NCBI GenBank assembly: GCA_902770965.1
Contig: CACXUY010000017.1
Span: 1-64,000 of the forward strand
Length of the DNA: 64,000 nt
From: an uncultured Lachnospiraceae bacterium
Lineage (GTDB): Bacteria > Bacillota > Clostridia > Lachnospirales > Lachnospiraceae
Reading direction: 5' to 3'
Shown: in pieces, positions 16,886-25,948 of the stretch
Numbering within the stretch: the first letter of the stretch is position 1
Layout of the letters: every line of letters begins with the position of its first letter
The notes under the pieces: generated by a model
Database searches by the model: none
What the model saw: the letters and a program-made list of their open reading frames with translations, nothing else
Told to the model about the DNA's origin: nothing
Program-made: the position numbers and the translations under genes

Positions 16886-18346
16886 ATGAAGCAAAATAGC
16901 TCAAAAGACACGTTTTTCCTGATCCTGTCACTGGCGATAATCATAGGGGCGCGCTTTATGCCGGCAGCAGGCGGCCTGAGCAAGGATGCCTGGGGAGTAC
17001 TCGGCGTTTTCTTCGGCTCGCTGCTGATGTGGATCACCATCTCCATCGACTGGCCGAGCATGATCACCCTGCTCGCCCTCGGCTTCATTCCGGTGTTCGG
17101 TTTCAGCAAGACCTTCTCGGGAGCATTCGGCAACTCGACCGTCGCGTTCCTGCTCTTCACATTCGCGTTGGTCTATCCTCTCTCGAAGACTAATTTCGTG
17201 CGCCGCTGCACGGTCGGCTTCATCACAAATCCTGTCGCCCGGAAAGGTCCCTGGTATTTCATCTGCTTCCTCTTCGCGGCGGTGACCTTTATGGGACTCT
17301 TCATTTCCCCTTCGGTTCTGTTCGTCGCCTTCATGCCCTTCCTGGAGGACATCTTCTCGGTGCTTGAAGTAAAGAAAGGCGGCAAGACAGGCAACATGAT
17401 GATGCTCGGAACCGCGGTCTGCATCAGCCTTTCCTCCGGCATGACTGCTATAGGTCATGTGTGGCCCACGATGGCTATCGGATATTACTCTGCCGCGACA
17501 GGAAAAGACATCAACCAGTTCCAGTACATGGCCTTCGGAATTCCTACCGGAATAATACTGATAGTGCTTCTTATCCTCGTGTTTAAGTTCCTGCTCCGCC
17601 CTGATGATATCAGTGACATCAATCCTCAGAAGGCGATGGTCCTTCGCGGCACTGTTCCTGCGGCAGACCGCAAGGAGAAGATAATACTTGCGACCATGGC
17701 GGCAGTCGTGGTTCTCTGGGTCGGTCCCAGCCTTTTCCGCGGCATCGCTCCTGATCTTTACAAGACTGTCAACGGATATACAACTGCTATGCCTCCGCTG
17801 CTTGGCTGTATCGTACTCTACATACTGAAGGATGACGGCGAGCGCATCATGAGCTTCCGTGAAGTCACAACCAAAGGCATCCTCTGGGGCTCCGTCCTCA
17901 TGACCGGCGCGGCAACCTGGCTGGGTTCCTGTCTCACGAATGAAGAAGTCGGCATCAGTGCATGGCTCACTGACAGTCTTGAACCCTTGACAGCCGCCAT
18001 GCCCATCACAGTCATGATCCTATTCTTCATGACATGGGCAATAGTTGAGACCAATTTCTCATCGAACATCGTCACCACCACAGTGGTCAGCGCGGTTGCT
18101 CTTTCCGTGCTGACTGTCCTTCCCGAAGGCACGGTGAGCGTAGGGGCGGTGCTTGCCATGGTAGGCTTCGCTGCCTCAATCTGCAATATGACTCCCGCAG
18201 GGCAGAGCACCATCAACACGGTCGCCATAGGCTCTGGCTGGACGAATGCCAAGTCCATGTTCATCTGGGGCGGCATCTTCGCGGTGATGGCCATCCTCGT
18301 ACTGACTTTTGTGGGATATCCTTTGGGAGCGCTTATCATCGGCTGA
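16886..18346 (+). CDS. SLC13/DASS-family anion (dicarboxylate-type) transporter
   Basis: A 486-residue integral membrane protein with about 12 hydrophobic segments and family features of the divalent anion:Na+ symporters: an early GGLSKDAWGVLGVFFGSLLMWI block, a conserved NFSSNIVTTT segment (the second Ser-Asn-type substrate/Na+ motif) and a GQSTINTVA segment near the C-terminus. Relatives take up C4-dicarboxylates, citrate or sulfate; the substrate here is not predictable. The start is set by AAGGAGGGTAAAG before ATG 16886. It is divergent from the decayed LysR gene. It is followed by a copy of the 160-bp repeat rather than a plain terminator. Confidence 0.88.
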   Translation: MKQNSSKDTFFLILSLAIIIGARFMPAAGGLSKDAWGVLGVFFGSLLMWITISIDWPSMITLLALGFIPVFGFSKTFSGAFGNSTVAFLLFTFALVYPLSKTNFVRRCTVGFITNPVARKGPWYFICFLFAAVTFMGLFISPSVLFVAFMPFLEDIFSVLEVKKGGKTGNMMMLGTAVCISLSSGMTAIGHVWPTMAIGYYSAATGKDINQFQYMAFGIPTGIILIVLLILVFKFLLRPDDISDINPQKAMVLRGTVPAADRKEKIILATMAAVVVLWVGPSLFRGIAPDLYKTVNGYTTAMPPLLGCIVLYILKDDGERIMSFREVTTKGILWGSVLMTGAATWLGSCLTNEEVGISAWLTDSLEPLTAAMPITVMILFFMTWAIVETNFSSNIVTTTVVSAVALSVLTVLPEGTVSVGAVLAMVGFAASICNMTPAGQSTINTVAIGSGWTNAKSMFIWGGIFAVMAILVLTFVGYPLGALIIG

Positions 18347-18390
18347 TGAAAAGTAAGTGACGTTTGCTTTTTATCTACAGATCATGAAAC

Positions 18391-18550
18391 TATTCGGCAT
18401 CCCAGACTCGGGATGCTGCGCGTCCCTCGTTGCGGGGCGGACAGAGGCGCTGCGCGCCTTGTCCGCCCCAAGATAACTGTTATTATACGTCCGAAGTGCA
18501 AGCACTTCATCCTGTATTCTAACAGTTATCTTGGGGTGCTGAATAATTAC
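18391..18550 (+). repeat. 160-bp structured intergenic repeat, full copy 1
   Basis: Outer ends pair (ATTCGGCATCCC ... GGGGTGCTGAATAATTA). Inside are nested hairpins: GGGATGctgcGCATCCC, GGCGCtGCGCGCC, a long AAGATAACTGTTA ... TAACAGTTATCTT pair and GAAGTGCaaGCACTTC. The same design recurs at 40850, 50902, 51610, 54957 and 63091 in the same orientation. It lies after the SLC13 gene. Confidence 0.9.
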
Positions 18551-18913
18551 CAAATTGACAATCGACTCATAAACATATATATTATTGATATCTGATGAAT
18601 CATAGGCTTTATGCCCATAGATATTGAACATACAGTCAGGCAGCTCTATACCGAAATCTATTTGTTAATATTTTCGACATTCAGTACGACATCATATCCG
18701 TGCGAAAAGAACCAGACAGACCATAACTACAGAGATCATGATCATGCAGGCCATAACCTGACAGATCAAAATCAGGCAGACAATGATCCGAAAAGGATGC
18801 TCATGCAGACCAGAACCAGACGACTATAATCCTATATGATATCTATCAGCCAGTCATCAGATTCACTCATCCAATATACACATAATAAAGCTTGAATATA
18901 AGGAGGGCAAGTG
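18551..18913. other. Gene-free region before the signalling operon
   Basis: No supported coding sequence. A stretch at 18700-18830 is rich in GA-CA-GA-type repeats (CAGACC, CAGATC, CAGACA) and encodes only low-complexity peptides in every frame. The promoter of the HD-GYP/kinase operon must lie here; I see no unambiguous -35/-10 pair. Confidence 0.35.
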
Positions 18914-19915
18914 ATGTCTTATTGTATATATATTGTTGACGATGACAAGACCAACCTTCGCCTTGCCGGTCAGATCCTCAGCAAAAACGGCATGCGGGTC
19001 AGCGGTTTCACATCCGGACGCGCTTTGCTGAATGCGCTTGACGACAGAAAACCGGATCTCATTCTTTTAGACATAATGATGCCAGGTCTTGACGGCTTCG
19101 ATACCATGTCCTTGCTGCTTAAGAGAGATGAAGGCAATAATATTCCTGTCATTTTCCTGACAGCCGATGAAGAAGCGGAAACAGAGACCAAGTGCCTCCG
19201 CATGGGAGCGATGGATTTTATTAAAAAACCATTTGTCCCTGAGGTTCTAGTACTCAGAGCCCGTCATACCATCGAACTCGTTCGCCTGAAGAACAATCTT
19301 GCCGAAGAAGTGGCTAAAAAAACCTGTGCTTTAGAAAAGCTTTCTTTTCATATTGTGGAGACCCTGGCAGATGCCATAGACGCGAAAGATACCTATACAC
19401 ATGGACATTCAAAGCGGGTAGCAGAATACGCGGTGAAGATCGCGAAGCGATATGGGTATAGTGATGAAATGGCACAGGATATATACATTATGGGCTTGCT
19501 GCATGACGTCGGCAAGATAGGAATTCCGGACGCTGTGATAAAAAAACCCGGCAAGCTCACAGATGAAGAGTTTGACGTCATAAAGACCCATCCGCCCAAA
19601 GGCTCCAAGATCCTCGCCAACATAGTGGAAATGCCTTCGTTGGTGACTGGCGCGCACTGGCATCATGAACGCTATGATGGGAACGGATATCCTGATGGTC
19701 TTGCGGCAGATAAGATCCCTGAATCCGCAAGGATCATTGCAGTTGCAGATGCCTATGATGCGATGACCAGTGACCGCAGCTATCGCAGCAGTATATCACA
19801 AGAAGACGTGCGGAATGAGATATTAAAAGGAAAAGGCAAGCAATTCGATCCTGTATTCGCGGACATTATGCTTGAGCTCATCGATGAAGACACAAGATAC
19901 AATATGCATGAGTAG
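18914..19915 (+). CDS. Response regulator with HD-GYP domain (probable c-di-GMP phosphodiesterase)
   Basis: A 333-residue, two-domain protein. The N-terminal receiver has phosphoacceptor D53 in LLDIMMPG, the acidic triad in VDDDKT and the conserved Lys in FIKKPF. A short coiled segment leads to an HD-GYP domain with HDVGKIG (H197-D198), then THPPKG, AHWHHERYDGNGYP and DAYDAMTSDR, all expected for hydrolysis of cyclic di-GMP. ATG 18914 is preferred to GTG 18911 because AGGAGG is seven bases upstream. It heads an operon with two hybrid kinases, its likely phosphate donors. The TAG stop is odd: the frame continues through in-frame 39-bp repeats to TGA 20087-20089, five bases before the next ATG. 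Confidence 0.93.
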   Translation: MSYCIYIVDDDKTNLRLAGQILSKNGMRVSGFTSGRALLNALDDRKPDLILLDIMMPGLDGFDTMSLLLKRDEGNNIPVIFLTADEEAETETKCLRMGAMDFIKKPFVPEVLVLRARHTIELVRLKNNLAEEVAKKTCALEKLSFHIVETLADAIDAKDTYTHGHSKRVAEYAVKIAKRYGYSDEMAQDIYIMGLLHDVGKIGIPDAVIKKPGKLTDEEFDVIKTHPPKGSKILANIVEMPSLVTGAHWHHERYDGNGYPDGLAADKIPESARIIAVADAYDAMTSDRSYRSSISQEDVRNEILKGKGKQFDPVFADIMLELIDEDTRYNMHE

Positions 19916-20044
19916 CTGTTCAGTCACGCGCATCCGGGGCTTATAGATAAGCAGCTGTTTAGTCACGCGCGTCCGGCGCTTATAGATAAGCAGCTGCTTA
20001 GTCATGCGCATCTTGCGGTCATAGATAAACAGCTGTTCAAGTCA
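19913..20044 (+). repeat. 39-bp tandem repeat, about 3.4 units, in frame with the HD-GYP gene
   Basis: Units start at 19913, 19952, 19991 and a partial one at 20030. Read in the frame of the HD-GYP gene each unit encodes 13 residues of the form QLFSHAxPxLIDK. Units 2-4 begin with CAG; unit 1 begins with TAG, which is the annotated stop codon. Several differences between units are silent (TTC/TTT, CAC/CAT, AAG/AAA). The spacing, direct orientation and lack of spacers exclude a CRISPR array. Confidence 0.9.
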
Positions 20045-20093
20045 TATACAGCTTTCTCCCTAAGGACGATAGGACATATTTTGAGGTGAAGGA

Positions 20094-22829
20094 ATGAACA
20101 ATAAATCACAAAAGGAACCTCAGCGGATGGCTCAGCTTATGCTCTTGGGCACTTATACTCTTCTGGTTATCGCTCTGGTCGTCGGAACGATAATGATGTC
20201 ATGGGAGAAATGGGCGCTGCCCCTGATCGTGGGCAGCGTGATCGTCTGCTGGTTCATCCACATACGACAGAAGATAGAAGGACAGCAGAGAATGTGGATA
20301 TACACCGTTCTGATGATGGAAGCTTTTTTTTTCTATGGAATCCATTTGACCAGTACATATGACATGGCTCCTCTTATAACGATGATCATGATCATCTATA
20401 CGATTGCGGGAGAGAGCAGGCTGATAACATTCTGTGAAGTAATATATTTTATTCTACTTATAAATAATCTCATTGCCATGTCACGGTCGAACATCGTGTG
20501 GGACAGTTTGATTATTTCCAGAACCGCGCTGCATATAGTGACGGTTATATTCGCGGGATGGCTGGCCCGTTTCATCGTCAGTGAGTGGGATAAAGCATTT
20601 TATGACGCTGACCGTCAGATTGAAGAGCTGAATCAATCTGCTCAAAGAATGAATGCGTTCCTTTCTAATCTTTCCCATGAACTCAGGACCCCGATAAACG
20701 CTATCGTGGGCACGACCGAGGTCATGCAGGATAATAATGACCACCCCGAAATCAGGGAGCAGCTTCTCTCGGTGCGCTATGCCGCGAACAGGCTTACATC
20801 CCAGGTCAATGATATAATGGATTATTCAGAGCTAGAGACAGGAAGCCTCATAGTAAATAATGAACCTTATTTATTCGCATCAATGGTAAACGATGTGATA
20901 GAGGAGATGCGCCCATACATTTCACCAAAGGTGGAATTGATCGTGAACGTGGACGCGTTTATGCCGAGCGGTATGATCTCAGATGTCAGAAAGATACGCA
21001 GGATACTATATCATTTGATAGGAAACGCGCTGAATTTCACCAAAGAAGGCGGGGTTTATGTCAAATTCTCGCCCGTCAGTCAGGATTATGGCGTGAATCT
21101 CTGTATAGAAATAATCGATACAGGCATAGGCATGAAGAAAGACGACATTGAAAGGGTTTCCAATCGCTATTACCAGACAGAGGTCGGGAAAACTATCGTT
21201 TCCGGAGGATTGGGGCTGGGCATACCGATCGCCAACGGTTTCATACGTGCCCTTGGTGGTTTCATGCTCATTGACAGCAAGGAAAATGAAGGGACCTCCA
21301 TAAGGATCAGCATACCGCAAAAAGTGTATGACAGCCGCCCTTGTCTTTCCGTAAACAACAAACAGCATTATATGCTGGGCGGCTACCTCGATATCACTAA
21401 ATTCTCCAATCCCCAGGTCAGGGAATTCTACAATGCATGTATATTGAACATAGTACAAGGTCTGGGAACGATCATGCACAGGGTCGATAATGAAGACGAC
21501 CTGAAAAAACTCATATCAAAAGTCAGCCTGACACATCTGATTGTCGGTATAGATGAATACCTCGGATCAAAAGCATATCTGGAATCGATAGCAGAATCAG
21601 TATGTGTTCTGGTTGTAGCGCCGGATAGCTATGTCCTGCCGTCTGATTCAAAGGCATATCTGATCGCTAAACCTTTTACCGGACTTGTGATAGCCAATAT
21701 ATTGAATATGAACCTGAAGCAGAGCAGCCCCAAAAGCTTTTCGCTTCGTTATCCTGGAATTCGTGCCCTGGTTGTGGATGATGAACCCATGAACCTCGCC
21801 GTCGCGTCGAACATCCTGGGAAGATACGGGATGAAGGTCAGCACGGCTGGTTCCGGTCAAGAAGCTGTAGACCTGTGTGCCGAACACGAGTATGACATCA
21901 TTTTCATGGATCACATGATGCCGGAGATGGATGGGGTTGAAGCGATGCAGCGGATCAGGGTGCAGCTGCAGGCTGAAAAGCGGGATATACCCATCATCGC
22001 CTTGACAGCCAACGCCTTATCCGGCGCTAAGGAGATGTTCATGTCCGAGGGTTTTGAAGGCTTTGTCAGCAAGCCTATCGAGACGTCGTTGCTTGAGAGG
22101 GTACTGAGGCGTGTTCTGCCTGAACCTCAGATACTTGATGACACGGCAGATGTTATGTCGTCCGGCGTAAACAGTAATAATGTACCAAGGGCGAATTCTG
22201 TGTTTTCACATGAAGAAAAGGCGACAGGATCATCTGTGTTACACAAGCAGAATGCAGGCGCTGCTGCAGCTTCCTCGTCATCGAATCAAAGCAGGGGCAT
22301 GGGAAACGTTTATATGTCACCAGACTATGAGTCGGATAATGGAAACGGTTTTCAGGTGTTGGCGAAGGCCGGCATAAATACATCGAACGGATTGTACTAT
22401 TGCCAGCAGGACGAGAACCTGTATCATATGCTCCTGCAGCGTTTCGCTAACGATTATCCTGAGAAGAGAAAAAACATGGATGAATGCTGCAAGGACGAGG
22501 ATTTAAAAGGTTATACCATAATCGTTCATGCGTTGAAAAGCACGGCGAAGATGATCGGAGCGGATTCATTGTCCACAGAAGCGTATGAGATGGAGAAGGC
22601 GGCTAGGAAAAATGATGCCGAATATGTCCTTACGCGCCACGAAGGACTGATGGAACAATACAAAGCTGTCTCCGGGTCGATCAATATGATTTTCGGAGAA
22701 AAAGCACCCACCGGAAATGATGCTGAAGAGAATGAAGCCGAAGCTGAAGGGTTGAATTTCGAACCAGGCGATAACACGGACGAAGAGGAAAGCTTCGAGT
22801 TTTTCCCGGAAGGAGGAGATGAGGCGTGA
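20094..22829 (+). CDS. Hybrid sensor histidine kinase with receiver and HPt domains
   Basis: A 911-residue phosphorelay protein. Residues 1-175 contain about six transmembrane helices with no large external domain, so it probably senses a membrane-associated or intramembrane signal. HisKA carries H195 in NLSHELRTP. The ATPase domain has the N-box near 310 (GNALNFTKEGG) and G-boxes DTGIGM and GLGLGI. Residues about 440-545 resemble a degenerate receiver. The true receiver has D606 in FMDHMMPEMDG. After a low-complexity linker an HPt domain carries H812 in VHALKSTAKMIG. Start ATG 20094 has GAAGGA upstream. It overlaps the next kinase by 4 bp (ATGA). The HPt could pass phosphate to the HD-GYP regulator encoded upstream. 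Confidence 0.93.
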   Translation: MNNKSQKEPQRMAQLMLLGTYTLLVIALVVGTIMMSWEKWALPLIVGSVIVCWFIHIRQKIEGQQRMWIYTVLMMEAFFFYGIHLTSTYDMAPLITMIMIIYTIAGESRLITFCEVIYFILLINNLIAMSRSNIVWDSLIISRTALHIVTVIFAGWLARFIVSEWDKAFYDADRQIEELNQSAQRMNAFLSNLSHELRTPINAIVGTTEVMQDNNDHPEIREQLLSVRYAANRLTSQVNDIMDYSELETGSLIVNNEPYLFASMVNDVIEEMRPYISPKVELIVNVDAFMPSGMISDVRKIRRILYHLIGNALNFTKEGGVYVKFSPVSQDYGVNLCIEIIDTGIGMKKDDIERVSNRYYQTEVGKTIVSGGLGLGIPIANGFIRALGGFMLIDSKENEGTSIRISIPQKVYDSRPCLSVNNKQHYMLGGYLDITKFSNPQVREFYNACILNIVQGLGTIMHRVDNEDDLKKLISKVSLTHLIVGIDEYLGSKAYLESIAESVCVLVVAPDSYVLPSDSKAYLIAKPFTGLVIANILNMNLKQSSPKSFSLRYPGIRALVVDDEPMNLAVASNILGRYGMKVSTAGSGQEAVDLCAEHEYDIIFMDHMMPEMDGVEAMQRIRVQLQAEKRDIPIIALTANALSGAKEMFMSEGFEGFVSKPIETSLLERVLRRVLPEPQILDDTADVMSSGVNSNNVPRANSVFSHEEKATGSSVLHKQNAGAAAASSSSNQSRGMGNVYMSPDYESDNGNGFQVLAKAGINTSNGLYYCQQDENLYHMLLQRFANDYPEKRKNMDECCKDEDLKGYTIIVHALKSTAKMIGADSLSTEAYEMEKAARKNDAEYVLTRHEGLMEQYKAVSGSINMIFGEKAPTGNDAEENEAEAEGLNFEPGDNTDEEESFEFFPEGGDEA

Positions 22830-25537
22830 ATGATTGGCTTGAAAAGTTAAATGATCCATCAAGAAGCACCTATGAAAGGCAGTATCGTCTTCTTTCCGCA
22901 GTCAGCATTTCACTTCTGTTCGTGTGGCTGGTGCTCGCTTATTTGACTGATGGCTATTCTTTCCGTATATTGTTTTTCGGAGTCTGCGAGCTGCTTCTGA
23001 TACCCATTACTATCATAAGCCTTCGGACGGAAAGGATTCAGATCGGAGCAGGACTGTGCAGCATCGCGCTGGTGTTTTTTATGCTGCCTTTCGCCTTTTT
23101 CTTTAACGGGGGAATCGGCGCCGGAGCTCCGAACTGGTGCATCATCGCCCTGGTTTTTGTCACTATGACCGTGAGGGGCAGGCTTCGCGCCTTCCTTTTA
23201 ATCTCGGACTTTGTCATAACTGTGGGCTGCTACATGCTTTCGTGGATCTATCCCGAACTGGTGGACACGTATACAGTGGCTTCAGGTTATGTAGACTCAC
23301 TGTCATCGCTGGTCATCACCGGTATCCTTGTCAGCATCATGTTCCTGTTCCAGCTGCACATAACCCATCAGGAGAAAGAATTGATGCAGCGGCAGCAGCA
23401 TGAGATCATGGACTTAAGCCTTGCCCAGAGCCGTTTTTTCTCTAATATGAGCCATGAGATCCGCACGCCGGTCAACACTATCGTGGGACTGAATGAGATG
23501 ATTTTGAGAGAAAATGTATCAGATGAGGTGGCCGAAAATGCCGGCCATGTTCGTGCCGCCGGCAAGCTCTTGCTTCATTTGATCAACGATATCCTCGACA
23601 TGTCCATGCTTGAATCAGGCCATATCGCTCTTTCTAACGAGGTATATAATGTAGGGGACATTCTGTCGGAGATAGTTGGCATGATGTGGCTTCATGCCGA
23701 AAGGAAGGGACTTTCGTTCCATGTGGACGTCGATCCACAGATCCCCGCCGCCCTCAAGGGCGATGAGATGCGTATCCGCCAGATTCTGATCAATCTGCTG
23801 AATAATGCCATAAAGTACACGCAGAAGGGCTCTGTGAAGCTGTCCGTCATATGGAAGCAGATAGACGAGGGCAACGGCACTCTGAGCTTCAGGATCAGCG
23901 ACACCGGACGAGGCATAAAAAAGGAAAACCTGCCGTTCCTTTTTACGGCATTTAAACGGGTGGATAATGATAAAAACCGCGGGATCGAGGGCACTGGGCT
24001 TGGCCTTGCAATCGTCAAGCAGCTCGTTGAAAGGATGGGTGGGTCTGTCTCCGTCAGCAGTATATATATGAAGGGGACGACATTTACAGCCGATATTCCT
24101 CAGCAGTCATCCGGCATGGAGACAGTAGGAGAGATCAACCTTGAGGGTCGTCATGGACTTAATGTCCACAGGAAATATGTGCGCACCTTTGAAGCCCCGG
24201 AAGCCAGGGTTCTGGTGGTGGACGATAATGCCGCCAACCTTCTTGTAGTAGAAAAATTGCTAAGGGACACCGCGATGACTATCGACACTGCAAGCGATGG
24301 TGAGCAAGCCCTTGTGAACACACTTCATAACAGATACGACCTCATTTTCATGGATCACCTGATGCCCGGTATGGATGGCGTGGAATGTCTGTCCAGGATC
24401 AGGACGCAGACCGGCGGATTGAGCAAGGAAGCCAAGGCAGTAGCCCTGACGGCAAATGTGGAATATGGGAGCAGGCAGTTCTATGCGCGAAATGGTTTTG
24501 ACGGCTATGTCACAAAACCTTGCAGCGGCGCGGAGCTGGAGAGCATCTGTGTCCAGCTTCTTCCTCGTAAACTTGTTCGTCTGAATAAAACAGACAATGA
24601 GATCATCGACAGCACGATTTCATGGATGTCCCCTGATGAGAAAAAAGAGGATATAATCATAGCCACGGACAGCATAGCTGACTTACCGCAGGAGATAATC
24701 AGAAAAAATGAGATTGCCATCATACATCGCGGAGTCAGGACTACTGACGGCTTTTTCAAGGACGGATTGGAGATCGACTCGAACGGCCTGCTGGATTATC
24801 TGAAGGATCGGACTAAAACCGCTGTCACAATCGCGCCGACCGTCGAAGACTACGAAGCCTTTTTTGCAAGACAGCTTACGGGAGCTAATCATTTGATCTA
24901 TATATCCATATCCGGAAAAGTCGGTATCAGCGGCTTGCCAAATGCCGTGGAGGGTGCAATGGCATTCAGCAATGTCACGGTCATCGATTCGGTCCAGCTT
25001 TCAAGCGGGGAAGGCCTCTTGGTAATGGAGGCATGCCGGCTGAGGAGGGAGATAACTTCTCCGGAAGAAATCGTGGAGAAATTGAACAGCATCAAGCATT
25101 TGATCCACACAAGCTATATTGTGGAAAGCCTTGATTTTATGGAGAGGTCCGGGCTGGTCAATAGCCACATAGCAAGATTCGCGGAAGTCATGATGATAAG
25201 TCCGGTGATATCAATTAAAGACGGAGGGATCACTATTAAACATATCTTCGTAGGTTCAAGAGAATCAGCGTGGAAGAAGTACATATCACGTGAACTAAAG
25301 AATAAAAACATCATCGACACGAGCGTTCTGTTTGTAACCTATGTCGGGCTGTCTCATGATGAACTGGATTATATCAAAGAAGAAATATCAAAAAGGGTTC
25401 AATTTGATGAGATATATTTTCAGAAGGCATCACCTGCTATCGCTCTGAATTGCGGACCGGGGACATTTGGATTGATCTACAAAGAAAAGGAAATTGTACC
25501 TCCTGATTTATATGCAGCAGTTCCTATAGGTTTGTGA
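22826..25537 (+). CDS. Hybrid histidine kinase fused to a C-terminal DegV domain
   Basis: A 903-residue fusion. Six or seven transmembrane helices occupy about 20-195. HisKA carries H210 in NMSHEIRTP. The ATPase domain has NLLNNAIKYTQKG, then DTGRGI and GTGLGLAIVKQL. The receiver has D510 in FMDHLMPGMDG. From about residue 610 to the end there is a complete DegV domain (IIIATDSIADLPQEII, then YISISGKVGISG, FMERSGLVNSHIA and GPGTFGLIY). DegV proteins bind a single fatty acid, and some deliver it to fatty acid kinase. I infer that lipid binding adjusts kinase or receiver output, or that the kinase controls the lipid carrier. The start overlaps the previous gene by 4 bp. No separate fatty acid kinase gene is nearby. 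Confidence 0.92.
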   Translation: MNDWLEKLNDPSRSTYERQYRLLSAVSISLLFVWLVLAYLTDGYSFRILFFGVCELLLIPITIISLRTERIQIGAGLCSIALVFFMLPFAFFFNGGIGAGAPNWCIIALVFVTMTVRGRLRAFLLISDFVITVGCYMLSWIYPELVDTYTVASGYVDSLSSLVITGILVSIMFLFQLHITHQEKELMQRQQHEIMDLSLAQSRFFSNMSHEIRTPVNTIVGLNEMILRENVSDEVAENAGHVRAAGKLLLHLINDILDMSMLESGHIALSNEVYNVGDILSEIVGMMWLHAERKGLSFHVDVDPQIPAALKGDEMRIRQILINLLNNAIKYTQKGSVKLSVIWKQIDEGNGTLSFRISDTGRGIKKENLPFLFTAFKRVDNDKNRGIEGTGLGLAIVKQLVERMGGSVSVSSIYMKGTTFTADIPQQSSGMETVGEINLEGRHGLNVHRKYVRTFEAPEARVLVVDDNAANLLVVEKLLRDTAMTIDTASDGEQALVNTLHNRYDLIFMDHLMPGMDGVECLSRIRTQTGGLSKEAKAVALTANVEYGSRQFYARNGFDGYVTKPCSGAELESICVQLLPRKLVRLNKTDNEIIDSTISWMSPDEKKEDIIIATDSIADLPQEIIRKNEIAIIHRGVRTTDGFFKDGLEIDSNGLLDYLKDRTKTAVTIAPTVEDYEAFFARQLTGANHLIYISISGKVGISGLPNAVEGAMAFSNVTVIDSVQLSSGEGLLVMEACRLRREITSPEEIVEKLNSIKHLIHTSYIVESLDFMERSGLVNSHIARFAEVMMISPVISIKDGGITIKHIFVGSRESAWKKYISRELKNKNIIDTSVLFVTYVGLSHDELDYIKEEISKRVQFDEIYFQKASPAIALNCGPGTFGLIYKEKEIVPPDLYAAVPIGL

Positions 25538-25548
25538 TCCAAAAGTAA

Positions 25549-25612
25549 TTATTCAGCACCCCGGACTCAGGATGCTGCGCATCCCTCGTTGTGGGGGCGG
25601 CCAGAGGCGCTG
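25549..25612 (+). repeat. Partial copy of the 160-bp repeat (left half)
   Basis: ATTATTCAGCACCCCGGACT through the GGATGctgcGCATCC hairpin to CCAGAGGCGC matches the first ~65 bases of the full repeat; the rest is missing. It sits just after the kinase-DegV gene. Confidence 0.85.
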
Positions 25613-25678
25613 GATTATTACAAAAGAACATGTTATGGGCTTTATGTGCTGCAACAGAAAAGTTCTATATAATTAGTA

Positions 25679-25707
25679 TTGACAAAGAAAGAGTATGCGT
25701 TTACGAT
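25679..25707 (+). promoter_or_regulatory. Candidate sigma-A promoter for the rubrerythrin gene
   Basis: TTGACA (25679-25684), 17-bp spacer, TACGAT (25702-25707). It lies about 240 bp upstream of the rubrerythrin ATG, so a long 5' leader would result; a nearer promoter may exist. Nothing else was recognised between 25613 and 25948. Confidence 0.5.
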
Positions 25708-25948
25708 ATATAAAGGCTATACAGATATTTCTTTCCTCGTGATTGCTCAATATTTCAGTTAATTCACAGCAACTTAAGGCTTGAGAACCATTCGATGGAG
25801 CATGGAAAAATGCTTATCGCAGCGATTTATATTTCATGAATCCTGTTACGCTAAGTATAGTATTTGAACAGCGGGTTTTCCGGCAGTGATTGTGAAGGAC
25901 ATAGTGTCGGGCGGTTACGATCAAAATCATCATTAGGAGGATATAACA

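Noticed and set aside
18413..18595. Short ORFs beginning MLRxPRCGA that recur at 18413, 40872 and 51632
   Set aside because: They lie wholly within copies of the 160-bp structured repeat. The similarity follows from DNA conservation, there is no ribosome binding site, and the diverged copies break the frame.
18611..18829. A His/Asp-rich short ORF upstream of the HD-GYP gene
   Set aside because: No ribosome binding site, low complexity, and no recognisable relatives; treated as non-coding.
19913..20044. Possible CRISPR array
   Set aside because: The 39-bp units are contiguous with no spacers, are in frame with the upstream gene and vary by silent changes; there are no cas genes.
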